From: Deltaproteobacteria bacterium
GTDB lineage: Bacteria > Myxococcota > Polyangia > Polyangiales > B10-G4
NCBI GenBank assembly: GCA_019312705.1
Contig: JAFDCW010000340.1
Span: forward strand, 1 to 5,749
DNA length: 5,749 bases
Reading direction: 5' to 3'
Below are positions 1 through 5,646 of this stretch, in pieces (within the stretch, counting starts at the first letter, position 1; each line of letters starts with the position of its first letter). A program made the translations under genes and the position numbers. The notes below the pieces were generated by a model. That model was not told where the DNA came from, did not search any database, and worked only from the letters and a program-made list of their open reading frames with translations.

Positions 1-117
<117 letters not shown>

Positions 118-119
118 CC

Positions 120-145
120 CGCTACTGCCTCGTATCGGAGTAGCG
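120..145. terminator. Hairpin 1 in the convergent gap after ssb
   Basis: Bases 120-126 (CGCTACT) pair perfectly with 139-145 (AGTAGCG), enclosing a 12-base loop. It begins three bases after the ssb stop. There is no T-tract, so it may be a weak terminator or an mRNA-protecting 3' structure rather than a classical intrinsic terminator. Confidence 0.35.
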
Positions 146-148
146 TCT

Positions 149-168
149 CCTGGGTCGCATGACCCAGG
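149..168. terminator. Probable bidirectional hairpin terminator between ssb and the convergent lipoprotein gene
   Basis: CCTGGGTC at 149-156 and GACCCAGG at 161-168 form a perfect 8-bp stem with a GCAT loop. It lies between two convergent stop codons, 31 bases after the ssb stop and 9 bases beyond the end of the - strand gene. Neither side has a clear T-run, so efficiency is uncertain, but position and symmetry fit a shared 3' end. Confidence 0.55.
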
Positions 169-177
169 CGGCGCTCT

Positions 178-1131
178 CTAGTCCGGACAGCTGTGGCGAT
201 CGGCGCCACGCAAGAACGTCGCGAGGGCCGAGCCCTGAGCGCGCTGGAGGTTCCGCTCCATGCCGTGGCGAGTGATCGCCACGGCCGACGGCACACCATC
301 GGTGCCGTAAACCGTGACGTCTTCATCGCCGACCCGGAACTCGCAGCGCGTGGGGTTTCGGTCGCAACGCCGCGGGCCCGAGTTGCCGAGGACTCCGAGG
401 CGCTCGTCGGCGGCGGCGTCCGCAGCGGCGGCGCAGTGGTGCTCGCTCACGACTTCGGGCACCAGCCCCGTCTGCTCGGAAACGAAGACCGAGAAGCGGT
501 CGACGGGTGGTGGGTCTTCGTCACTCAGCGCGCGCTCGAGGCCGCAAACTCCGTCACCGGCCCCGAGGAAGGCGCGGGCCGCTCGGCTTTCTTGATTGGG
601 CACGCGCCGCGCGTAGTGGACGATGGCGTTTAGATAGACTGCGCCCCCCTGCCCTTCGCGGAAGGCGAAGGCATATCCACGGCCGGTCGCGTCGCGGACC
701 TGGCAACGACGAACAGCACGGTTGCACTCGAAGCGATCGTCGTGCTCGATGAGGAAGGAGAGGCCCGGGTGGTTCGCGAGGTTGTCCATGTCGCAGTAGT
801 GGGTGACGCGGTCCTCGGCGGGATCAAAGACGCCGACGCCCCAGGAAGGCTCGACGAGACGCTGAAACGCGTGGCCATCGCTGGAGGCCGCGAGCATGGC
901 CTCGTGAACCTGTTCGCTCGTCGGCGAGACGAGGGGCGCCTGCGCAGGCTCGGGCTGGGGCTCCGGCTCGGGCTCGGGCTCCGGCTCCGGTTCCGGCTCC
1001 GGTTCGGGTTCCGGTTCTGGCTCGGGCATCGGCTCGGGCATCGGCTCTTCGATCGGCTGCGTGGCCGTCCCCCCGCCGCAAGCGAGCAGCAAGACCAACG
1101 ACAGCGACCAACCCCAACGTAGATATCCCAT
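178..1131 (-). CDS. Predicted lipoprotein with Pro-Glu stalk and duplicated four-cysteine domain
   Basis: A 317-residue protein that I cannot assign to a named family. Residues 1-17 form a signal peptide (basic Arg5, hydrophobic core) ending in a lipobox, LLAC, with lipidated Cys18. Residues 28-62 are a Pro-Glu repeat that probably acts as a stiff, acidic stalk. The rest contains two tandem copies of a roughly 95-residue domain. Cysteines in copy 1 are at 113, 136, 143 and 196; in copy 2 they are at 233, 256, 263 and 315. Spacings are 23, 7, 53 and 23, 7, 52, so two disulfides per copy are likely. Copies also share C-x6-C followed by alternating hydrophobics, and an Ala-rich helix ending near the last Cys. 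No catalytic motif is visible. The start is the only Met before the signal peptide; its Shine-Dalgarno is weak. The gene is divergent from the VWA gene and convergent with ssb. Location is inferred as outer membrane or periplasm. Confidence 0.8.
   Translation of the reverse strand: MGYLRWGWSLSLVLLLACGGGTATQPIEEPMPEPMPEPEPEPEPEPEPEPEPEPEPEPQPEPAQAPLVSPTSEQVHEAMLAASSDGHAFQRLVEPSWGVGVFDPAEDRVTHYCDMDNLANHPGLSFLIEHDDRFECNRAVRRCQVRDATGRGYAFAFREGQGGAVYLNAIVHYARRVPNQESRAARAFLGAGDGVCGLERALSDEDPPPVDRFSVFVSEQTGLVPEVVSEHHCAAAADAAADERLGVLGNSGPRRCDRNPTRCEFRVGDEDVTVYGTDGVPSAVAITRHGMERNLQRAQGSALATFLRGADRHSCPD
181..831 (-). repeat. Tandem protein-domain duplication inside the lipoprotein gene
   Basis: Residues about 101-198 (bases 538-831) and 221-317 (bases 181-471) are two diverged copies of one domain, offset by 120 residues. 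Three of the four Cys in each copy are exactly 120 residues apart and the fourth is 119 apart. Overall sequence identity between copies is low, so the duplication is old. Confidence 0.7.
946..1044 (-). repeat. Pro-Glu dipeptide repeat (about 6-bp period)
   Basis: Residues 30-62 of the lipoprotein are almost entirely alternating Pro and Glu, with Met or Gln replacing Glu at three places. On the + strand this is a run of GGCTCC/GGCTCG/GGTTCC-like hexamers. Codon choice varies between units, which suggests the tract is maintained for its protein properties and is not a recent slippage product. Confidence 0.85.
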
Positions 1132-1235
1132 CGAGCGGGAGACTACACCCCGAGCTTCCCGAGGGAAAAACTCTCTCGTGAGGTGTAAGGGAAGGCGGTG
1201 GGCCCCGTTTCCCCCCCGACCAACGGAGGGTAGCT
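1132..1235. promoter_or_regulatory. Divergent intergenic region with interrupted palindrome
   Basis: This 104-bp gap must hold the start signals for both flanking genes. TACACC at 1144-1149 is matched by GGTGTA at 1182-1187, CGAG at 1151-1154 by CTCG at 1175-1178, and TTCCC at 1156-1160 by GGGAA at 1163-1167. The outer and inner pairs nest into an imperfect 44-base palindrome. It could be an operator or an RNA hairpin in the VWA mRNA leader. I could not identify a convincing -35/-10 pair on either strand. A run of seven C follows at 1211-1217. Confidence 0.45.
1225..1230 (+). promoter_or_regulatory. Ribosome binding site of the VWA gene
   Basis: GGAGGG lies five to six bases before ATG 1236, an ideal spacing. 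It selects this ATG over the in-frame ATG three codons later (1245). Confidence 0.8.
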
Positions 1236-2777
1236 ATGAACCGAATGACTCGAATTGCCTGTGTCCTCGCCCTGATGGGCGCCGCCTGCGGTGGCACCTC
1301 CTACTACGCCGCTGGAGGCCCAGAGGAGGCCTACTACGGCGGCGATGCCGAGTATGAGAGCGCCGACATGGCAGCCTCGACCGGTGGGGAGATGGGCGGA
1401 GCCCCGGTAACCGGGGAGAGCTACTCCCACACGGAGGAGAGCCCGGTGGTCGATACGCGCCAGGACCGCCTGGCGACCTTCTCCCTCGACGTGGATACGG
1501 CGAGTTACACGATCATGCGCCGAGACATCAATTCGGGGCGCCTGCCCTCCCCGCGAAGTGTGCGCGCCGAGGAGTACATCAACTTCTTCAACTTCGATGA
1601 CCGCGGCCCGGACCCCCAATCGGACACCCCTTTTGCGGTGCACCTCGAGGCGGCGCCCTCCCCCTTCGCCGAGGGAAGGCACCTGCTGCGCATCGGCGTG
1701 CGCGCGATGGACGTCGACCAGCAAGCGCGTCCGCAAACGAACCTGGTCTTCCTCGTCGACGTCTCGGGGTCGATGGCGTCCCCGGACAAGATCGGCCTGA
1801 TCCAATACTCGCTCCGAGAACTCTCGCGGAACCTCCGGGGCAACGACCGGGTGGCCATCGTGGCCTACGCAGGCTCCGACCGCATCGTGCTGCCACCGAC
1901 CGAGCTGAGTCATCGAGGCCCCGTCGAAGCGGGCATCAGTGCCCTCGCCGCCGGCGGCGGCACCAACGGCGCAGCGGGCATCCGCACCGCATACGATCTT
2001 GCGGCCCAGCACTTCGTTCGCGGCGGCATCAACCGGGTCGTGCTCTGCACGGACGGCGACTTCAACGTCGGCCTGACCGGCGATGGGCTCATCGAAGAGG
2101 TCGCCCGGCGCCGCGAGCAAGGCATCACCCTGAGCGTCTTCGGCTATGGCAGCGGCAACCTCAACGACGCGTTTATGGAGCAGCTCGCCGACCGCGGCAA
2201 TGGCAACTACGGGTACATCGACACGGCGCGGGAAGCAGATCGAGCCTTCGGCCGGGACCTGTCGGCGACGCTCCAGGTGGTCGCCAAGGACGCCAAGGTC
2301 CAGGTGGAGTTCAACGACCGCGTCGTGCGGTCCCATCGCATCGTCGGGTATGACAACCGCATCCTGGCCCACGAGGATTTCGCCAACGACCAGGTGGACG
2401 CAGCCGAGGTCGGCGCTGGAGACTTCGTGACGGCCTTCATCGAGATCGAGCTGCGCCGTGGCATGAGCCTCGACCAACTCGAGGGCCCCCTCGCCGAGGT
2501 GCACCTCCGCTACAAGGACCCCGACGGCAACCAGAGCTACCTGCGCAGTTACCCCTTCTCGGCCAGCGACGGGGTCAGTCGCTTCGACCAAGCCTCCCGG
2601 GGCTTCCGCTTCGGCGCCGCCGTCGCCGGGTACGCCGAGATTCTCAGCCAGAGCGACCACAGCCAGGGCTCTTCGTTCGAGCGCATCATCTCCATCGCCG
2701 AGAGCGCCCTCGGCCAGCAGGAAGAGCAGCGCGAGTTCGTCGAGCTCGCCCGGGCCGCATCGCGCCTAGCGCATTGA
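1236..2777 (+). CDS. YfbK-type von Willebrand factor A domain protein, predicted lipoprotein
   Basis: A 513-residue exported protein with the three-part layout of the YfbK family. Residues 1-17 are a signal peptide ending at Cys18 (LMGAAC); Gly at -3 is unusual for a lipobox, so lipidation is likely but not certain. Residues 19-70 form a Gly/Tyr/Glu-rich linker. Residues about 76-165 match the N-terminal VWA-associated domain (TFSLDVDTASY, then EEYINFF). Residues about 168-340 are the VWA domain with a complete metal-ion site: D175-x-S177-x-S179, T243 and D273. Residues about 345-510 match the C-terminal domain of unknown function (DUF3520) typical of the family. It should bind a divalent cation and a protein partner at the cell surface; the biological role of the family is poorly known. 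The length is somewhat below E. coli YfbK, with no domain missing. It is flanked by its own leader and terminator, so it is probably monocistronic. Confidence 0.92.
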   Translation: MNRMTRIACVLALMGAACGGTSYYAAGGPEEAYYGGDAEYESADMAASTGGEMGGAPVTGESYSHTEESPVVDTRQDRLATFSLDVDTASYTIMRRDINSGRLPSPRSVRAEEYINFFNFDDRGPDPQSDTPFAVHLEAAPSPFAEGRHLLRIGVRAMDVDQQARPQTNLVFLVDVSGSMASPDKIGLIQYSLRELSRNLRGNDRVAIVAYAGSDRIVLPPTELSHRGPVEAGISALAAGGGTNGAAGIRTAYDLAAQHFVRGGINRVVLCTDGDFNVGLTGDGLIEEVARRREQGITLSVFGYGSGNLNDAFMEQLADRGNGNYGYIDTAREADRAFGRDLSATLQVVAKDAKVQVEFNDRVVRSHRIVGYDNRILAHEDFANDQVDAAEVGAGDFVTAFIEIELRRGMSLDQLEGPLAEVHLRYKDPDGNQSYLRSYPFSASDGVSRFDQASRGFRFGAAVAGYAEILSQSDHSQGSSFERIISIAESALGQQEEQREFVELARAASRLAH

Positions 2778-2803
2778 GTAGGTGAACGAGTCCTCCCCGT
2801 GCG

Positions 2804-2835
2804 AGAGCCCGGCGTCATTCGACGTCGGGCTCTTT
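2804..2835 (+). terminator. Intrinsic terminator of the VWA gene
   Basis: Bases 2804-2816 pair with 2821-2833 over 13 positions (one is a G-U pair in RNA) around an ATTC loop, and TTT follows at 2833-2835. It begins 26 bases after the VWA stop. On the opposite strand the same hairpin has no T-run, so it acts mainly on + transcription, though it may also slow transcripts arriving from the convergent gene. Confidence 0.82.
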
Positions 2836-2866
2836 CACGTTCGCCCGAGGGTCCAGGCGATCGACG

Positions 2867-4159
2867 TCAGGGCATGGACATCACGGCGGGTGAGATCGCG
2901 GCGCCGGAGCCGGTGTAGTCCGCAGACCATACGAGCACGAATCCAACGCCGCCTCCGCCGCCGCCGCCGCCGCCGTTCAGCACGCCCGGGACGTCCGCGC
3001 CCGCAAGCTGGGCACCCGCCCCGCCCATCCCGCCATCGGTCCCGATGGTCGTCCCGCCGCTGCCGCCTGGCGCTCTGCTCTCGTCCGGGTGCGCGTCTTC
3101 ACCATTGTCGCCGGTGTTACTGCGGTCGGTGCCCTCACCGCCGCCGCCGCCGTTGGCGGCGAGCACGCCGGTCACCGTCACCGTAGAACCCTCTAGGCCG
3201 ATGTAGCCGCCGGACCCGGCGCCGCCGCCGCCAGTGGCCCTGGAATCGGGCCCGCCAGTGCCTCCGGCACCGCCGGCCAAGATGCGCCCCGGCACAGTGA
3301 TGGCACCGAGGGCGCTGAGTTGGATCGCGCCGCCTCCGGTACCCCCCGCGCCGACCGCGCCGCCACCGTCGGGGCCGCTCTGGGCACCGGGGCAGCCGCC
3401 GCGAACGATCGTCGGTGTCGCGACTGCCGCCCCGCCTGACCCACCCGGAAAGGTGCCCCCAGGCGTGTTGTTGGAATCGCCCTCGCCGCCGTTTCCGCCG
3501 CGACCACCGAACCCACCGCCGCCGCCGCCGCCGGTTCCGCTGTCCCCGGTCGCCGTGGGTGCGACCGCATTGCACGATCCGTGATTTGCACCGGCGCCGG
3601 CGACACCGCCTCGTACGCTACCCGCATCGAGGTCACCCTCGATGGCAATCGTCCCCCAGGACGCCACGATCAGGGGCATCGACCCGACCACGCGGAGGCG
3701 TGCCCCGGCCCCGATGCGGAAGTTATCGACGACGATGATCCGTGCGTCCGTCCCGCCCTGATCGATGATGTCATTCGGGACGATGAGGTCGACGCCGCCG
3801 ATTCGGAGCGTGCCCGAGTCCGTGTCATAGACGGCATCCTCGGAGACGTTGACCTCCATGTCCGTGCCCGGGAGGGTACAGGGGTCGAAGTGCTGCGCGC
3901 CCCACGCCGTGCAGGGCATGCCCGCGTCGGGGACGCTCGAGTCGGGCGAGGCGCCGTCGGGCCGCCCAGCGTCCGGGCTCCCGGAGTCGGGCGACGCCCC
4001 ATCCGGCAGTGCGCCATCGCCGAAGCCCGCGTCCGAAAGGGATGAGTCGCGAGCTCGAGTCCCGGCATCCGTGCTCGGGACAAGAGCGCCCGCATCGAGG
4101 GTGCAAGAGGTCAACGTCATCAGCGCCAGAAGCGCCACACAAGCCGGTACTGCTCTCAT
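2867..4159 (-). CDS. Predicted surface lipoprotein with PDAG stalk and Gly-rich beta-helix-like body
   Basis: A 430-residue protein without an assignable enzymatic family. Residues 1-18 are a signal peptide with lipobox LTSC and lipidated Cys19. Residues 20-82 are a Pro/Asp/Ala/Gly/Ser linker with PDAG, PDG and PDS units, a style common in myxobacterial surface lipoproteins. A pair C83/C94 may form a disulfide. Residues 100-180 are beta-rich. From about 180 to 405 long Gly runs alternate with short beta motifs of the form I-x-L..[IV]-x-[VI]-x-G-x-[IL]-x-A-x-G-G at 164-180, 279-297 and 320-338. Cys196 and Cys256 may be another pair. The pattern suggests a repetitive beta structure with glycine loops, perhaps adhesive or matrix-associated; this is inference. 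No strong Shine-Dalgarno precedes ATG 4159. It lies 50 bases downstream of the gene ending at 4210 on the same strand. Confidence 0.82.
   Translation of the reverse strand: MRAVPACVALLALMTLTSCTLDAGALVPSTDAGTRARDSSLSDAGFGDGALPDGASPDSGSPDAGRPDGASPDSSVPDAGMPCTAWGAQHFDPCTLPGTDMEVNVSEDAVYDTDSGTLRIGGVDLIVPNDIIDQGGTDARIIVVDNFRIGAGARLRVVGSMPLIVASWGTIAIEGDLDAGSVRGGVAGAGANHGSCNAVAPTATGDSGTGGGGGGGFGGRGGNGGEGDSNNTPGGTFPGGSGGAAVATPTIVRGGCPGAQSGPDGGGAVGAGGTGGGAIQLSALGAITVPGRILAGGAGGTGGPDSRATGGGGAGSGGYIGLEGSTVTVTGVLAANGGGGGEGTDRSNTGDNGEDAHPDESRAPGGSGGTTIGTDGGMGGAGAQLAGADVPGVLNGGGGGGGGGVGFVLVWSADYTGSGAAISPAVMSMP
2945..3670 (-). repeat. Gly-rich repetitive body with three beta-rung motifs
   Basis: This tract encodes residues 164-405 of the lipoprotein. 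Gly runs occur near 209-216, 337-341 and 397-404. Three short related motifs start at residues 164, 279 and 320. Read on the + strand the region is full of GCC/CCG trinucleotides, which creates long false reading frames rich in Pro, Arg or Ala. Confidence 0.7.
3914..4009 (-). repeat. Degenerate PDAG/PDG/PDS repeat linker
   Basis: Residues 51-82 contain Pro-Asp-[Gly/Ser/Ala] units (LPDG, SPDS, SPDA, RPDG, SPDS, VPDA) spaced by 4 to 5 residues. This is a flexible acidic tether between the lipid anchor and the folded part. Confidence 0.75.
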
Positions 4160-4160
4160 G

Positions 4161-4180
4161 TAGTAGCGTCTAATCTACCA
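4161..4180 (-). promoter_or_regulatory. Small stem-loop just before the Gly-rich lipoprotein start
   Basis: TAGTAG at 4161-4166 and CTACCA at 4175-4180 can pair over six positions (one G-U in RNA) around an eight-base loop, ending two bases before the start codon on the - strand. It sits where a Shine-Dalgarno would be expected and none is visible, so it may influence translation. The stem is short and could be chance. Confidence 0.25.
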
Positions 4181-4189
4181 CGAAAGAGC

Positions 4190-4208
4190 GCGGCCGCCCC
4201 TTGGCCGC
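4190..4208 (-). terminator. Possible weak terminator between two co-directional - strand genes
   Basis: GCGGCC at 4190-4195 pairs with GGCCGC at 4203-4208 around a seven-base loop, immediately after the stop of the upstream gene (TGA, 4212-4210). In the - direction a short T-containing stretch (GCTCTTTCG) follows. The stem is only six base pairs but all G/C. It may reduce read-through into the Gly-rich lipoprotein gene. Confidence 0.4.
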
Positions 4209-4209
4209 C

Positions 4210-5646
4210 TCAGCCCTTCGGGGACTCGGCGGCCTTCGCTTCGCGGAGCACCGACGCGAGGCGGGTCGTAATCGCGTCCATTTGGCGCTTGCGGTACTTC
4301 GGGCCGACCTCGTTGTCCTCGAACATGCGCTCGAGGTCGGCGGCCTGGTCGAGGAGGTCCTTCGTCTGCAGCTCGCGCGCCCGGGACGCGTGGGCCGGAT
4401 CCGCCGCGCCGCCGCGGAACGCGAAAAGCAGGCCCATCACCAGGAGGACCAGCGCCGCACCGACGGCGACCCAGCGCCCCGGGCCGGGGCCCTCGATGCC
4501 GCCTACGTGCACGACGATTTCGTCGAGGGCGGGGTCGGTCGGCTCCCGCTGCATCTCGGTGATCAAGAGCCTTTGGCCCTCGGTCTCGTGGGCCTGGGCC
4601 GCCGGCATGCCCTCGACATCGAGGCGCATGTCGGGTGACGCGAGCGCTTCGACGCGCACCGAGAAGGTGCGGAACGAGACGGGAATCGTGAAGTCCACGT
4701 CGGTGCCGTCGAGGGGCAGGTCGTAGCCATAGACGAGGTTGGTACGACCAGGGGGCAGAGAGCCCTTGAGGGTGAAGCCGCCCTCCGTCTCGGAGATGCG
4801 CTGGTCACTCATGACTTCCTGGGACTGGAAGGCCGTGTGGGCAACCGGCAACCCGACCTCGAGGCCGTCGGTCGGAAAGACGTAGGTCTCGAGCGCCAGG
4901 TTCACGAACTGAAGCTGATGCACGACGTGCAGCCGCTCGGCGCGCAGTTCGAGGAAGGTACGGTGCAGCATGAGCAGCACCGAGTCCGACGACCGGGTCG
5001 TCGGCAGGTTGACGATGGAGACGTCATACCCGCGGTCCGTCGGCAGCTGGAAGGGGTTGCTGCTGTAGCGCGCCCCTTCCGCATGCACATTGATGCGGTA
5101 GGCCTGGGCCTGACCCGTGGGCAGGCCGTCGAAGGACGTCATGCCCGCCGCGTCCGTGGCCTGACGAACGCGGTCGCGGTTGTTCTCCTGGCTCATGACG
5201 CCGAGATCGACGTCGACCCCCGCCATCGGGTTGCCGCTCGGGTCGATCACCGCCACCCGGATGGAACCCACGGGCACCTGGGTGCTCGGGATCGCCGTGG
5301 CGATCTCCGGCGTCTCTCCCGAGAGCGCCTGACGCATGTGCTGGTCGGGGACCCCGGGGGCGGAGCGCTCTTCACGTTGTTGCTGTTCGGCGCGGTCGGC
5401 GTCGTCGGCCATCTGCCCCATCGCCGTGGCCGGACCAAGCGGAGGATGACCCGGGGGCAACGCCTCGGGGGCGGGCTGCGCCTGCGGGGTGGGCTGCGCC
5501 TGCGGGGCGGGCTGCGCCTGGGGGGCGGGCTGCGCCTGCGGGGTGGGCTGCGCCTGCGGGGTGTCCGGGGTCCCCTGGGCCGAGACCGCGAGGGGGGAGA
5601 GCGCCAGGCAGAGCGCCGCGGCGACGGTGAGGAATGAGCGGGTCAT
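4210..5646 (-). CDS. Secreted single-pass membrane protein with carboxypeptidase-regulatory-like domain
   Basis: A 478-residue protein. Residues 1-23 are a cleavable signal peptide (VSA before Gln24). Residues 29-60 are a Pro-Gln-Ala-Gln repeat and 61-120 a charged, probably disordered spacer. Residues about 126-215 resemble the carboxypeptidase-D regulatory (transthyretin-like) fold: IRVAVIDPSGNPMAGVDVDL, then TDAAGMTSFDGLPTG. Residues about 216-385 are a further beta-rich extracytoplasmic region without a family I recognise. Residues 392-410 are one transmembrane helix, followed by a cytoplasmic tail (411-478) with a helical DLERMFEDNEVGPKYRKRQM segment. The tail recalls the short C-terminal helices of some membrane-assembly proteins, but no function can be claimed. 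No peptidase residues are evident; such domains usually serve in structure or binding. The start overlaps the preceding stop (ATGA), so the two genes are translationally coupled. Confidence 0.85.
   Translation of the reverse strand: MTRSFLTVAAALCLALSPLAVSAQGTPDTPQAQPTPQAQPAPQAQPAPQAQPTPQAQPAPEALPPGHPPLGPATAMGQMADDADRAEQQQREERSAPGVPDQHMRQALSGETPEIATAIPSTQVPVGSIRVAVIDPSGNPMAGVDVDLGVMSQENNRDRVRQATDAAGMTSFDGLPTGQAQAYRINVHAEGARYSSNPFQLPTDRGYDVSIVNLPTTRSSDSVLLMLHRTFLELRAERLHVVHQLQFVNLALETYVFPTDGLEVGLPVAHTAFQSQEVMSDQRISETEGGFTLKGSLPPGRTNLVYGYDLPLDGTDVDFTIPVSFRTFSVRVEALASPDMRLDVEGMPAAQAHETEGQRLLITEMQREPTDPALDEIVVHVGGIEGPGPGRWVAVGAALVLLVMGLLFAFRGGAADPAHASRARELQTKDLLDQAADLERMFEDNEVGPKYRKRQMDAITTRLASVLREAKAAESPKG
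5474..5563 (-). repeat. Five tandem 18-bp units encoding Pro-Gln-Ala-Gln-Pro-[Ala/Thr]
   Basis: Five consecutive 18-bp units, on the + strand GGCTGCGCCTGCGGGGTG or a close variant, encode the Pro/Gln/Ala stalk just after the signal peptide. The units differ at only a few bases, mostly the Ala/Thr codon, so the array is recent and could vary in copy number between strains without breaking the frame. Confidence 0.9.

Noticed and set aside
742..1122. A + strand frame giving a Leu/Gly/Arg repeat protein
   Set aside because: The repeat is the reverse complement of the Pro-Glu stalk; there is no ribosome binding site or independent motif.
1143..2660. A 505-codon open frame on the - strand opposite the VWA gene
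   Set aside because: It lies antisense to a gene with clear family domains, and its product is a Val/Ala/Asp/Glu-rich string without recognisable motifs, as expected for the complement of G/C-biased codons.
2820..2868. Two CGACGTC copies near the VWA terminator and the end of the convergent gene
   Set aside because: One is part of the terminator stem and the other belongs to the stop-codon context; two copies of a 7-mer in GC-rich DNA are not evidence of a site.
3234..3584. A + strand Pro-rich frame inside the Gly-rich lipoprotein gene
   Set aside because: It arises from GCC/CCG runs complementary to Gly codons; the - strand frame has a lipobox, linker and beta motifs.
4837..5637. A 266-codon open frame on the + strand opposite the carboxypeptidase-regulatory-like gene
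   Set aside because: It is antisense to a gene with signal peptide, repeat stalk and coupled start; its Gly/Leu/Arg repeat is only the complement of the 18-bp array.
4210..5646. Possible metallocarboxypeptidase activity
   Set aside because: Only a regulatory-like beta domain is visible; no zinc-binding His/Glu motif or catalytic domain was found in the 478 residues.
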